A stretch of DNA of 7,253 bases from an uncultured Alistipes sp. (GCA_900770585.1 CAAGKW010000232.1:1-7253), one strand, 5' to 3'. Numbered from the stretch's first letter, positions 1-7,009 are shown. The notes: generated from the sequence alone by a model not told the origin. Translations and numbers: made by a program.

Positions 1-1126
1 CGCGGTCGTAGCCCTCGACGTCACCCGTCTTGTAGGGCTTTTGGATCGAGCGACCCGTCGGGGTGTAGTAGCGAGCCGTAGTCAGTCGCAGTGCCGAGCC
101 GTCATCGAAGGGTATCTGTTGCTGTACCAGACCCTTGCCAAATGAGCGGCGACCCACGATCACACCGCGGTCGTTATCCTGCAACGCACCCGCCAGAATC
201 TCGCTCGACGAGGCGCTCTCCTCGTCGATCAGCACCGCCAGAGCGATGTCGGTAGCCGCACCGCGACCGTCCGAATGTTGCTCCACGCGCTTGCCGTGGC
301 GATCCTCGGTGTAGACGATCATACGCTCAGCGGGCAGGAACTCGTTGGCAATCAAAATCGCCTGATCGAGGAAACCGCCCGTATTGCCGCGCAGGTCGAA
401 GATGAGTTTCTCCATACCCTCGGCACGCAGGAAGATAATGGCGCGCAACACCTCGGCATACGAATTTTTGGCGAAGGCCGACAGGCGCACAAAGCCCACA
501 TTGTCCGTAAGCATAAATGCCGCATCGACGCTCTTCAACGGAATGGCGTCGCGCGTAACGGTCACATTGATCGTATCTTTAATGGTCAATCGTTCGAGTG
601 TCAGTCGCACCTCACTGCCTCGCGGTCCGCGCAACATCTTCACGATGCTGTCCTGCGGCACACGCTGTCCCGCCACATTGCGCGCGTCGATGCGCAGGAT
701 GCGGTCGCCATTCTGCACACCCGCCTTCTGGCTGGGTCCCGACGGCACCACATTGAGCACGATGACCGTGTCGGTGGCCATATTGAAGACCACGCCGATA
801 CCGTCGAACTCGCTTTCGAGCGGCTCATTCACCGCCTGCATATCCTTGGCAGGGATATAGACCGAGTGGGGATCCAGCTGCTGCACGAGCAACGGCAACA
901 CCTGCTCGGTGATCGAATCCATATCGAGCGAGTCGATATACTCGTTTTGGATCAGCGACATCGTGCTGTTGAGCTTGTCGTAGGGGGGACGCAGGTGCGA
1001 GATCACACGTCGGAACTGCGACTCGGCCGTGCTGCGACCCATCGACTGCCCGACGATCAATCCCACCACCACGGCCACGGCCAGCAGCAGCGGATAGATG
1101 ACCCTATTTCGTGAATTTTTGTACAT
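1..1126 (-). CDS. S41 family C-terminal processing peptidase (partial, 3' end beyond the left edge)
   Basis: The reading frame is open from the ATG at 1126 to the window edge (375 codons), so the C-terminus is missing. Residues 10-27 are a hydrophobic N-terminal anchor, which predicts an inner-membrane-tethered periplasmic protease. A PDZ domain follows at about 105-190 (it begins EFDGIGVVF and contains the GVQNGDRILRID core), then the S41 protease core. The catalytic dyad of the tail-specific protease family is visible: Ser306 in DEESASSSEI and Lys331 in SFGKGLVQ, 25 residues apart as in the algal D1-processing protease, with Gln335 one helical turn after the Lys. The substrate-binding strand FDLRGNTGG is at 243-251. 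Such enzymes cleave near the C-termini of periplasmic and envelope proteins. The gene starts 5 nt after the stop of the DUF3078 gene, with no terminator between, so they are probably co-transcribed. Family assignment is secure; the substrate is unknown. Confidence 0.95.
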   Translation of the reverse strand, partial: MYKNSRNRVIYPLLLAVAVVVGLIVGQSMGRSTAESQFRRVISHLRPPYDKLNSTMSLIQNEYIDSLDMDSITEQVLPLLVQQLDPHSVYIPAKDMQAVNEPLESEFDGIGVVFNMATDTVIVLNVVPSGPSQKAGVQNGDRILRIDARNVAGQRVPQDSIVKMLRGPRGSEVRLTLERLTIKDTINVTVTRDAIPLKSVDAAFMLTDNVGFVRLSAFAKNSYAEVLRAIIFLRAEGMEKLIFDLRGNTGGFLDQAILIANEFLPAERMIVYTEDRHGKRVEQHSDGRGAATDIALAVLIDEESASSSEILAGALQDNDRGVIVGRRSFGKGLVQQQIPFDDGSALRLTTARYYTPTGRSIQKPYKTGDVEGYDR

Positions 1127-1131
1127 CGCTT

Positions 1132-2292
1132 TTATTTATTCTTGAACGTGTAGCTCAGACCGACGCTCAACAGTGTCTGAGTCTGCACTTTCAGGTTCTG
1201 AGCGCGGTTGTAGTAGAGCTGGAACGAGATGTCGGTGGTAAAGTACTTCGAGGCTTTGAGCGAGATGGTATTCTCCCAGCGCACGGTCGGGTGGATCGGC
1301 AGAATGGGTTTGTCGGCAGCCACTTTGCCGTTGGCCTCCCACTGCTTGTAAGCCTCCACATACTCGCCATAGTCGCGCACCTTGTTGTCGAGTCCGATGT
1401 TGGTCATCCAACCCGAGAACGAGTAGAGCGTGGTGCGGTAGCGGAACCACTCGCGCTTGCCCCACTTGCGGTCGAAGTCGATCTGCACCGACGAACCGCC
1501 CTCCCATTTCGAGGTCTTGTCGGCACTGAGCAGACCATACAGATAGCCATTCTGGCGCACCAGCTCGCTATTGACGAAGGTCGAGTTCATTGCCAGAGGT
1601 GCCAAGTTGATCTTGATCGGGAAACCCTTTTTGGGGCACGAGTAGGTCAAACCGAGCGACACGTCGAAGTAGGCGGGTGCGAACATCGCGCTCTTGCGGT
1701 GCTCCAACTCCTGCTCGGTACGCGACTTGTAGCCCGACGCAAATTGGCTACGGAACTTGATGATCGAGCTGAAATCCCAATTCTGCGAGAACTTGATTGC
1801 GGGTTTGGTTTCGAGCAGGAACTCGTCCTGGTTTTTGAACCACACGCCTTTGTTGTCGACCAAGCCGTCGTCGAGCGTTGTTTCGACCTTCATTCGGTTG
1901 TAGCCGAACTTGGCGTCGATCTTGTTATCGATGGTGAACTTACCCTTCTTGTAGTTGTGTTTGAGCAAAACCTTTGCCAGAGCAGCCACGGCGTTGTCAC
2001 CACCCGAGTTCTCGATCCACGCATCGTTGTAGGCGGTCATCGTGCCCTGAATCGAGGCGGTGAACTCGAACTTGTTGCGCTCCTTGCGGATTGCGGCACG
2101 CTCGGCGCGGTAGCGAGCCTGGTTGAAGTATTCGGTGCTCACCTCCGAGCGGGTCACGGTGTCTTTATGGTTGACGACCTCCTTCGAGGTGGGTCGGGTT
2201 TTGACGTTGTCGATTGTGAACTGCGCAGCGGCACGTTCGGTGGCGGTCAGAGCCGCAAGTGAAAAAATCAAGCAAAGTATCTTTTTGTTCAT
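1132..2292 (-). CDS. DUF3078-type outer-membrane beta-barrel-like protein
   Basis: This 386-residue protein has a classical signal peptide (MNKKILCLIFSLAALTATERAAAQ, positive n-region, hydrophobic core, likely cleavage near residue 23-24). A short charged Arg/Lys-rich segment follows (about 57-75), then alternating beta-strand-like sequence. Recognisable DUF3078 landmarks are the GGDNAVAALAKVLLKHNYKKGK segment at 97-118, DNKIDAKFGYNRMK at 122-135, WDFSSIIKFRSQFASGY at 172-188 and FAPAYFDVSLGLTY at 204-217. The C-terminus ends in an aromatic-containing strand (SVGLSYTFKNK), as in many outer-membrane barrels. DUF3078 proteins are common in Bacteroidota and have no established biochemical role; the barrel location is inferred from the signal peptide and strand pattern. 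The start at 2292 is supported by the signal peptide and by a promoter box 36 nt upstream. It is the first gene of a leftward operon with the S41 protease. Confidence 0.87.
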   Translation of the reverse strand: MNKKILCLIFSLAALTATERAAAQFTIDNVKTRPTSKEVVNHKDTVTRSEVSTEYFNQARYRAERAAIRKERNKFEFTASIQGTMTAYNDAWIENSGGDNAVAALAKVLLKHNYKKGKFTIDNKIDAKFGYNRMKVETTLDDGLVDNKGVWFKNQDEFLLETKPAIKFSQNWDFSSIIKFRSQFASGYKSRTEQELEHRKSAMFAPAYFDVSLGLTYSCPKKGFPIKINLAPLAMNSTFVNSELVRQNGYLYGLLSADKTSKWEGGSSVQIDFDRKWGKREWFRYRTTLYSFSGWMTNIGLDNKVRDYGEYVEAYKQWEANGKVAADKPILPIHPTVRWENTISLKASKYFTTDISFQLYYNRAQNLKVQTQTLLSVGLSYTFKNK

Positions 2293-2327
2293 ATTTCAAA
2301 CGGTTTTACTATAAGTAAACATTCGTA

Positions 2328-2335
2328 CAAAGATA
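2328..2335 (-). promoter_or_regulatory. Bacteroidota -7 box for the DUF3078/protease operon
   Basis: The minus strand reads TATCTTTG here, an exact match to the TAnnTTTG -7 element. It lies 35 nt upstream of the ATG at 2292, giving an expected leader of about 29 nt. No convincing TTTG -33 element is seen 19-21 nt upstream, so the call rests on the -7 box and its position. Confidence 0.6.
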
Positions 2336-2420
2336 GCTAAATTTATTGATAAAATGCGTTCCGAGGGCGATAACTTGCAAAACTTTTGGCGCGAGTGATG
2401 GCACTTTTGTAAAATAATCG

Positions 2421-2428
2421 TAGCTTTG
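2421..2428 (+). promoter_or_regulatory. Bacteroidota -7 box for the nfo-esterase operon
   Basis: TAGCTTTG matches TAnnTTTG exactly and lies 30 nt before the nfo ATG. A TTTTG motif at 2405-2409 is only 11 nt upstream, too close to be a standard -33 element. With the box at 2328-2335 it makes this 166-bp gap a divergent promoter region. Confidence 0.6.
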
Positions 2429-2458
2429 TAAGCAGTAAACGACAAAACTACAATTCGT

Positions 2459-3304
2459 ATGAAGTTTTTTGGAGCTCACGTCAGTGCTTCGGGCGGTGTC
2501 GAGAATGCCCCCCGAAACGCCACAGAGATCGGTGCAACGGCCTTTGCTCTGTTCACCAAGAACCAACGCCAATGGCGTTCGGCACCCCTCACAGCAGCGT
2601 CGATCGAGGCTTTCGGTCGCGAACTCTCGGCTGCGGGGATCGACCCCCGCCACGTCCTGCCCCACGATAGCTATCTGATCAACCTCGGTCACCCCGAAGA
2701 GGAGGGTTTGGAGCGTTCGCGCGAGGCCTTCATCGACGAGATGCAGCGTTGCGAGCAGCTCGGCCTCGACCGCCTCAATTTCCACCCCGGCTCGCACCTC
2801 AAAAAGATCTCGACCGAGGAGTGTCTTGACCGCGTGGCCGAGTCGATCAACATCGCCCTGCGTGCCACGCGCGATGTCACGGCCGTGATCGAAAATACGG
2901 CGGGTCAGGGCTCCAACGTGGGCTTCGCTTTCTGGCAGTTGAAGCGCATTATTGATGGCGTTGAGGATAAGTCGCGTGTGGGCGTCTGCCTCGATACTTG
3001 TCACTCATTTGCAGCGGGTTACGACCTCTCGTCGGAGCTGGCTTGCGAGCGCACATTCGAGGAGTTCGACCGCGAGGTGGGATTCGAATATCTGCGCGGC
3101 GTGCACCTCAACGACGCCCTGCGACCCTTAGGCAGCCGTATCGACCGCCACACCCCGCTGGGTGAGGGTCAGATCGGTTGGGACTGCTTCCGATTTATCG
3201 CCCGCGACAGCCGTTTCGACGACCTGCCGCTGATCCTCGAAACCCCCGACGAGAGCCGTTGGGCCGAGGAGATCGCTATACTGAATAAATTTGCAAACGA
3301 ATGA
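2459..3304 (+). CDS. nfo: Endonuclease IV (AP endonuclease, base excision repair)
   Basis: This 281-residue protein is a TIM-barrel AP endonuclease of the EndoIV family, which cuts 5' of abasic sites and trims blocked 3' ends in the cytoplasm. It has the family's usual length. Every trinuclear-zinc ligand is present, and the numbering coincides with E. coli Nfo: His69 (LPHDSY), His109 (NFHPGSH), Glu145 (IENTAGQG), Asp179 and His182 (LDTCH), His216 (VHLND), Asp229 and His231 (DRHTPLGEG), and Glu261 (ETPD). The N-terminal strand GAHVSASGG is also typical. The start at 2459 is the only sensible one: it begins the first barrel strand and sits 30 nt after a -7 promoter box. The stop overlaps the next gene's start by 4 nt (ATGA), which suggests translational coupling. 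Nothing appears truncated or mutated. Confidence 0.98.
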   Translation: MKFFGAHVSASGGVENAPRNATEIGATAFALFTKNQRQWRSAPLTAASIEAFGRELSAAGIDPRHVLPHDSYLINLGHPEEEGLERSREAFIDEMQRCEQLGLDRLNFHPGSHLKKISTEECLDRVAESINIALRATRDVTAVIENTAGQGSNVGFAFWQLKRIIDGVEDKSRVGVCLDTCHSFAAGYDLSSELACERTFEEFDREVGFEYLRGVHLNDALRPLGSRIDRHTPLGEGQIGWDCFRFIARDSRFDDLPLILETPDESRWAEEIAILNKFANE

Positions 3305-4155
3305 ATATGAAACGTTTAATGTTATTGGTTGCTGCCCTCGTTGTGGCGGCAACGGCGGTGGCTCAGAGCCGCCTTGTGGAGTGTAAAATGGAGAGCAAAC
3401 TGCTCGGTGCCGAGAAGGAGTATTCGATCTATCTGCCCGACGGTTACGACAAATCGGATCGCTCGTATCCGGTTCTCTACCTGCTGCACGGCGCCAACGG
3501 TACCCACACCTCGTGGCCCACTTCGGGCAACGCAAAGCGCATTATCGACGGTGTGATCAAGGAGGGTCGCTCGGTGCCGATGGTGATTGTTATGCCCGAC
3601 GCTTCGGGCGAGGGTAAGGACCATAACGGTCTGAATTTCGGCTACTTCGACCAGACTAATTGGCCCTACGAGCGCTTCTTTATCGAGGAGTTTATCCCCT
3701 ACATCGAGCGTACCTATCGCATCAAGGCCGATCAGCGCACACGCGCCATTGCGGGTCTGTCGATGGGCGGCTACGGCACGATGTTCTACACGATGCGCCA
3801 CCCCGAACTCTTCTCGTCGGCGTGCCCCATCAGCGCCCGAATGAGCGGTACGCCCTATAACAAAAACCGTTCATATACAGACGAATACATCACGACGCTC
3901 GACTCGTTGGCAGGTGTGAAGATCGCTCAGTCGCTCAGTGATGAGCAGGTTGCGGCACTGCGCAAGGTGCGCCTGAGAGTCGATTGCGGTGACGACGACT
4001 ATCTGTTCGACGGCAACATCGATTTTGTTCGCGCGTTGCGTTCGCATAAGATTCCCGTTGAACTGCGCGTGCGCGACGGTGGTCACTCGTGGATCTATTG
4101 GCAGACCGCCCTGCCCGATATCCTGACCTACGTGTCGATCGGATTTATGGAGTAA
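3301..4155 (+). CDS. Secreted alpha/beta-hydrolase esterase (esterase D / CE1-like family)
   Basis: This 284-residue protein begins with a signal peptide ending AVAQ at residues 19-22, so it is probably periplasmic or secreted. The body matches the putative-esterase family that includes S-formylglutathione hydrolase, antigen 85 and CE1 acetyl/feruloyl esterases. The oxyanion strand [10 protein letters not shown] is at 58-67, the nucleophile elbow GLSMGG puts the catalytic Ser at 154, an acidic residue follows in DCGDDDYLF (Asp232 or Asp233), and His262 is in DGGHSW. All triad members are present. Together with the signal peptide this suggests hydrolysis of ester substituents on glycans, but the substrate cannot be read from sequence. 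The start at 3301 overlaps the nfo stop by 4 nt; a second ATG at 3307 gives an equally good signal peptide. The gene is followed by hairpins at 4181-4303. Confidence 0.92.
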   Translation: MNMKRLMLLVAALVVAATAVAQSRLVECKMESKLLGAEKEYSIYLPDGYDKSDRSYPVLYLLHGANGTHTSWPTSGNAKRIIDGVIKEGRSVPMVIVMPDASGEGKDHNGLNFGYFDQTNWPYERFFIEEFIPYIERTYRIKADQRTRAIAGLSMGGYGTMFYTMRHPELFSSACPISARMSGTPYNKNRSYTDEYITTLDSLAGVKIAQSLSDEQVAALRKVRLRVDCGDDDYLFDGNIDFVRALRSHKIPVELRVRDGGHSWIYWQTALPDILTYVSIGFME

Positions 4156-4180
4156 ATGGTTAATCATCTCACAATTAACA

Positions 4181-4241
4181 AATATAGCCACGCCCGAAAG
4201 CGTGGCTATATTTATTGAAGGGCGTGGCTATATTTATTGAA
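4181..4241 (+). terminator. Hairpin with a duplicated right arm after the esterase gene
   Basis: The left arm at 4181-4193 (aatatagccacgc) pairs perfectly over 13 bp with 4200-4212, leaving a 6-nt loop. A 20-nt block at 4200-4219 that includes this right arm is repeated exactly at 4222-4241, so the left arm could also pair with 4222-4234. The stem lies 25 nt after the esterase stop and is followed by a T-rich but interrupted tract. It is probably a weak terminator or an mRNA 3'-end stabiliser. Confidence 0.6.
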
Positions 4242-4268
4242 CAGCCTCACGTTCATCACCCCGCAAAC

Positions 4269-4303
4269 AAAAAGCCGCACCCCAACGAGGGGCGCGGCTT
4301 TTG
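4269..4303. terminator. Bidirectional intrinsic terminator between convergent genes
   Basis: The stem pairs 4270-4278 with 4294-4302 (aaaagccgc / gcggctttt) and, after one A/C mismatch, CCCC 4280-4283 with GGGG 4289-4292, around an AACGA loop. The 5' A run and 3' T run allow termination in both directions. On the minus strand the stem is followed by an extended T-rich tract and lies 21 nt after the lipoprotein stop. Confidence 0.85.
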
Positions 4304-4323
4304 CGTATAGATATGTGTGAAGT

Positions 4324-5760
4324 TTATTTCTTCAACTGAGCGAACTGCTCGGCGGTTACATACTTATAAGCGGGCTTTTGCACCTTAACAACTGCGGGAG
4401 CAGTTGCAACAGTTGCTTCAATCGGAGCTGTGAAGCGTGCTTCAACCAACTCACCAAAGCCGTCCTCGGTACCATTCTGGTTGAACGGAACAGCTACTGC
4501 TACATACTCAACACCACCATCAACCTTCCAGTTGTCGGTGTCGTTAGCGGTCAGCATAGTACCGAAACCGTAAACATTGTTGAACAGGTTGGTCTCGCTC
4601 TTCGAGGTGATGTCGTCGTAGTTAGCCTTGGTCAGCAGAGCGCAGTAGTAACCTACGGCACCGCCACCCATAGTGAAGGTCAGCTCAGCGTTGTTGGGAG
4701 TAACCTCGCCAACGGTGATCTCAACGGTTGCAACAGCTGCGTTCTCGTCCTTTTCGGGCGACGAGAAGTTCTTGAACTGGGTGCCGTAGTATTGACCGTT
4801 CTCGTCGAAGAGCAGTACACCAACGATGAAGCTGTCGCCGCATACGCCACTCAGCTCAACATTACCCTCGATAGTACCCTCAGCGGGGCTGGTCATACCG
4901 TAAGATGCGAAGGTCTCCAACAAGCCCTGGTCATCAACACCGAACATAGCCTTGTACTCGTCCCACATAGCCTGCTGAGCAAAGATGAACTCATAGCTGC
5001 TAACGTACTCGTTGGGAACGATTTTCATCTCAGCGAATATCGAGTTGGTGCAGCTGATCTGCAAATCAACGTTAGGACCAATGGGGGTAGTGAACTTCTT
5101 GCTAACTACCTCGCTACCAGGACCCTCGTGGTTGTAGCTCTGAGCGTAAACGATGTACTCGGTCTCAGCCTTCAAACCAGTCATACCGATTGTGCGAGCC
5201 TTGTTGCCCTCAACGGTCATACTTGTGAGTTTGCCAGCCAAGAAGTCAGCCTCGGTAGCCGATGCAGGACCGAAACCTACAACATACTTCACGGTGTAGT
5301 CGTCGGGAGTAACGACGATGTCTGCCTCGCTGTAAGTGATCTTGTCCATTGCAATCGAGATAGTAGTAGGCAGGTCGGGAATGTGTACGTTGGTGTAGTT
5401 CACGGTGTAAGCGCCGTTAGCTGCGCGAGCTGCAACGATCAGACGGTAGTCGCTCATCTCCTCCATATAGGGCATCTCGACACTAACGGTGGTGTTGGGC
5501 TCAACCTCCTTACCATTCTTGAACACGAAGTCGCCAGTTGCGAGGAACTTGGTGTCGGTGGTACGGTAGTAAGCAACTGCATCAGCCTTGGTGGTGGTGA
5601 TTGCGAATGTTGCCGACTGAGCGGTCTTAGCCGTTACGGCTACTTCAACGGTTGCGTCCGATACGGGGACCTCATCAACCTTCTCGTCACAAGCTACGAA
5701 CGAGAATGCTGCTACCAATGTCATCGCAACGGCAGCAAAGCGGGTAAAGAATTTCTTCAT
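4324..5760 (-). CDS. Surface lipoprotein with four fibronectin-III-like modules
   Basis: This predicted 478-residue protein starts with a lipoprotein signal peptide (MKKFFTRF, then a hydrophobic core, lipobox FVAC) with lipid-bearing Cys24. DEKVDE follows directly; acidic residues after the cysteine resemble the surface-export signal of Bacteroidota lipoproteins. The rest is four beta-rich modules of about 95-105 residues (about 35-127, 132-226, 229-335, 343-446). The last three end in a common F-[TS]-[TAS]-P motif (FTTP 223-226, FSSP 332-335, FTAP 443-446); a short basic tail follows. Each module has a tyrosine/aromatic strand in its middle, as in VGYYCALL. I do not recognise a specific family and assign no enzyme activity; adhesion, glycan binding or scaffolding are guesses. 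The start at 5760 is chosen over in-frame ATGs at 5772 and 5907 because of the signal peptide and promoter position. Valine and alanine codons lean to GTA/GTT and GCA/GCT, unlike the neighbours' GTG/GTC and GCC/GCG, consistent with high expression or a different origin. Confidence 0.85.
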   Translation of the reverse strand: MKKFFTRFAAVAMTLVAAFSFVACDEKVDEVPVSDATVEVAVTAKTAQSATFAITTTKADAVAYYRTTDTKFLATGDFVFKNGKEVEPNTTVSVEMPYMEEMSDYRLIVAARAANGAYTVNYTNVHIPDLPTTISIAMDKITYSEADIVVTPDDYTVKYVVGFGPASATEADFLAGKLTSMTVEGNKARTIGMTGLKAETEYIVYAQSYNHEGPGSEVVSKKFTTPIGPNVDLQISCTNSIFAEMKIVPNEYVSSYEFIFAQQAMWDEYKAMFGVDDQGLLETFASYGMTSPAEGTIEGNVELSGVCGDSFIVGVLLFDENGQYYGTQFKNFSSPEKDENAAVATVEITVGEVTPNNAELTFTMGGGAVGYYCALLTKANYDDITSKSETNLFNNVYGFGTMLTANDTDNWKVDGGVEYVAVAVPFNQNGTEDGFGELVEARFTAPIEATVATAPAVVKVQKPAYKYVTAEQFAQLKK

Positions 5761-5793
5761 ATTAATAAGCATTTTAAAGTGATTTCGTAAATG

Positions 5794-5825
5794 CAAATAT
5801 ATGATTTGAAATTTTAATTTACAAA
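5794..5825 (-). promoter_or_regulatory. Complete Bacteroidota promoter for the lipoprotein gene
   Basis: On the minus strand, TTTG (complement of 5822-5825) is followed by a 20-nt spacer and then TATATTTG (complement of 5794-5801). This matches the -33/-7 consensus of the Bacteroidota primary sigma factor in both elements and in spacing. The -7 box lies 33 nt upstream of the ATG at 5760, predicting a leader of roughly 25-30 nt. The surroundings are strongly AT-rich, as in highly expressed promoters of this phylum. Confidence 0.85.
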
Positions 5826-5907
5826 TTTTAATCCCTCTTTTTAGATTAAAACGTATGATCCTCAGTCGTTGAATATTGATTTTTAGATTGTTCGATCGTC
5901 GATTCAC

Positions 5908-5920
5908 TTACAATTTGTAA
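5908..5920. promoter_or_regulatory. 13-bp palindrome, possible operator
   Basis: TTACAATTTGTAA is a perfect palindrome of two 6-nt arms around a central T. It sits between the divergent promoters, about 83 nt upstream of the lipoprotein -33 box and 113 nt before the folE -7 box. No regulator is known for it, and chance occurrence in AT-rich DNA is quite possible. Confidence 0.25.
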
Positions 5921-6032
5921 CCCCTCTTCCGCCTCGTGTGTCCGACAACAACGGCTAATTGGCTCGAAGAGTGAATTTTTGCAATGTGCGAGATTTTTTC
6001 GAGAAAGCGGCTGAGGGTATGGCTTTTTTGCG

Positions 6033-6057
6033 TACCTTTGCCGAAAATTAATAGAGG
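6033..6057 (+). promoter_or_regulatory. folE -7 box and Shine-Dalgarno
   Basis: TACCTTTG at 6033-6040 is an exact TAnnTTTG -7 element. No good -33 element lies 19-21 nt upstream. AGAGG at 6053-6057 sits 6 nt before the ATG at 6064. A clear Shine-Dalgarno is unusual for this phylum and fixes the folE start. The predicted leader is under 20 nt. Confidence 0.65.
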
Positions 6058-6063
6058 TAAGCT

Positions 6064-6672
6064 ATGGAAAACCCCAACTATGTGCGCGAAGATCGCTACG
6101 ACGAGAAGACCATCAGCGAATTGATGGTCCACTACCGCGAGATCCTGCGTCTGCTCGGCGAGGACCCCGACCGCGAAGGACTGCTCAAAACCCCCGAACG
6201 TGTGGCTAAGGCGATGGCATTTATGACCAAGGGCTACAACGAGGACCCCAAGCAGATCATTCAGTCGGCGATGTTCAAGGAGGACTACCGCCATATGGTG
6301 CTGGTCAAGGACATCGAGCTCTACTCGATGTGCGAGCACCACATCCTGCCCTTCTTCGGCAAGGCGCACGTGGCCTATATCCCTAATGGTTACATCACCG
6401 GTCTGTCGAAGATCGCTCGCGTGGTGGAGTGTTTCGCTCGCCGCTTGCAGGTGCAGGAGCGACTGACCGTGCAGATCCGCGACAGCATTCAGGAGGCTCT
6501 CAACCCGCTCGGCGTGGCTGTGGTGATCGAGGCGGGTCACACCTGTATGCAGATGCGTGGTATCCAGAAGCAGAACTCGGTGACCACCACCTCGGCCTTC
6601 ACGGGTACGTTCCTCTCGGACCACCGCACCCGCGAGGAGTTCCTCAACCTGATTGGTCACAAGTTGCGATAG
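6064..6672 (+). CDS. folE: GTP cyclohydrolase I
   Basis: This 202-residue protein is a type I GTP cyclohydrolase (FolE). It converts GTP to 7,8-dihydroneopterin triphosphate, the first step of tetrahydrofolate synthesis and also a precursor for queuosine and other pterin-derived products; the enzyme is a cytosolic homodecamer. The zinc ligands are Cys90 and His93 in MCEHH and Cys161 in GHTCMQMRG, with the same 3- and 71-residue spacings as E. coli Cys110, His113 and Cys181. Catalytic His92 and His159 correspond to E. coli His112 and His179. Other family blocks are [15 protein letters not shown] (36-50), [11 protein letters not shown] (99-109), [23 protein letters not shown] (113-135) and FLNLIGH near the C-terminus. 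Length is typical. The gene appears monocistronic: its own promoter box upstream and an intrinsic terminator 28 nt downstream. Confidence 0.98.
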   Translation: MENPNYVREDRYDEKTISELMVHYREILRLLGEDPDREGLLKTPERVAKAMAFMTKGYNEDPKQIIQSAMFKEDYRHMVLVKDIELYSMCEHHILPFFGKAHVAYIPNGYITGLSKIARVVECFARRLQVQERLTVQIRDSIQEALNPLGVAVVIEAGHTCMQMRGIQKQNSVTTTSAFTGTFLSDHRTREEFLNLIGHKLR

Positions 6673-6700
6673 GCGTTTTCGCCCCGCAACCCGCGATTAT

Positions 6701-6730
6701 AGCCGTGCTCTTCGGAGTGCGGCTTTTTTT
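6701..6730 (+). terminator. Intrinsic terminator of folE
   Basis: The stem AGCCGTGCTC (6701-6710) pairs with GAGTGCGGCT (6715-6724) over 10 bp, with two G-T wobbles, around a TTCG tetraloop closed by C-G. It is followed by an uninterrupted T run to 6730. This is a textbook rho-independent terminator 28 nt after the stop codon. Confidence 0.93.
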
Positions 6731-6760
6731 GTTGTAATTGGCGATTGTTGTAATCGGCGA
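6729..6760 (+). repeat. 16-nt tandem direct repeat
   Basis: TTGTTGTAATTGGCGA at 6729-6744 is immediately repeated at 6745-6760 with one change (T6739 to C6755), 15 of 16 identical. The first copy begins within the terminator's T run. It looks like a replication-slippage duplication, or a short paired binding site. Confidence 0.8.
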
Positions 6761-6840
6761 TTTCCGCGAAATCGACACACTCTCGGTGGCTCGTGCGACT
6801 TTTGTCGCACGCCCCCCCCAGCCACCGAGAGTGCGCCCGC
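6758..6840 (+). repeat. Compound-hairpin element, copy A (plus orientation)
   Basis: A small hairpin (CGATTTC 6758-6764, loop CGC, GAAATCG 6768-6774) precedes the main structure. The 14-bp perfect outer stem pairs 6778-6791 with 6820-6833. Stacked directly on its 5' arm is an 8-bp inner hairpin (6792-6799 / 6804-6811) with a TTTT loop. The return strand then carries an unpaired tract of eight C (6812-6819). The 73-nt segment 6768-6840 aligns with 7246-7181 on the other strand: 21 of 24 nt identical in the left block and 18 of 21 in the right block, differing in length only in the inner hairpin. The function is not known. Confidence 0.8.
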
Positions 6841-6882
6841 GAAGGTGCTTTATTCAAGATTCAAAATTAATAAGAATAATCG

Positions 6883-6950
6883 CACGCCAACGGCGTGTCA
6901 TCATTGGCGGGGCGGCTTTCGGCCGAGCCCCCCCCCCCCGCCAATGATGA
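6883..6950 (+). repeat. Compound-hairpin element, copy C (same plan, different arms)
   Basis: A small hairpin (CACGCC 6883-6888, loop AAC, GGCGTG 6892-6897) is immediately followed by a perfect outer stem pairing 6898-6910 with 6938-6950 (13 bp, extendable to 15 using two more G-C pairs). An inner hairpin (CGGC 6913-6916, T-rich loop, GCCG 6922-6925) stacks near the 5' arm, and the return strand carries a run of 12 C (6928-6939). The arm sequences are not similar to copy A, but the order of parts is the same. Confidence 0.65.
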
Positions 6951-7009
6951 GCCCTGCCATAGGGGAGGGTTTTACTTTCCGCAAATTCTAATTACCTCAC
7001 CAAAAAACA

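Larger units (their letters stand above)
5761..6063. other. Divergent intergenic region between the lipoprotein gene and folE
   Basis: This 303-bp AT-rich gap carries a complete promoter for the leftward lipoprotein gene, a -7 box and a GAGG Shine-Dalgarno for folE, and a small palindrome at 5908-5920. No credible small gene or RNA gene was seen. Confidence 0.7.

Noticed and set aside
275..2262. Long plus-strand open frames opposite the protease and DUF3078 genes (275-1114 and 1111-2262).
   Set aside because: Their translations are rich in His, Arg, Gln, Val and Leu with no domain or signal, and they lie antisense to genes with clear catalytic motifs or a signal peptide. GC-biased codon use on the real strand removes stops on the other.
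4378..5790. 470-codon plus-strand open frame opposite the lipoprotein gene.
   Set aside because: The minus-strand frame has a lipoprotein signal peptide, modular repeats, a perfect promoter and a terminator. The plus-strand frame has none of these and is a low-complexity Val/Leu/Cys/Asn sequence.
5760..5907. Upstream start for the lipoprotein gene at 5907 or 5772.
   Set aside because: The start at 5907 would lie upstream of the promoter and add a 49-residue basic extension ahead of the signal peptide. The start at 5772 is only about 15 nt from the predicted transcript start and adds MLIN before a normal signal peptide.
5908..6660. 250-codon minus-strand open frame opposite folE.
   Set aside because: It is antisense to folE, whose zinc and catalytic residues are all present. 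The translated product is His/Leu/Val-rich with no recognisable motif.
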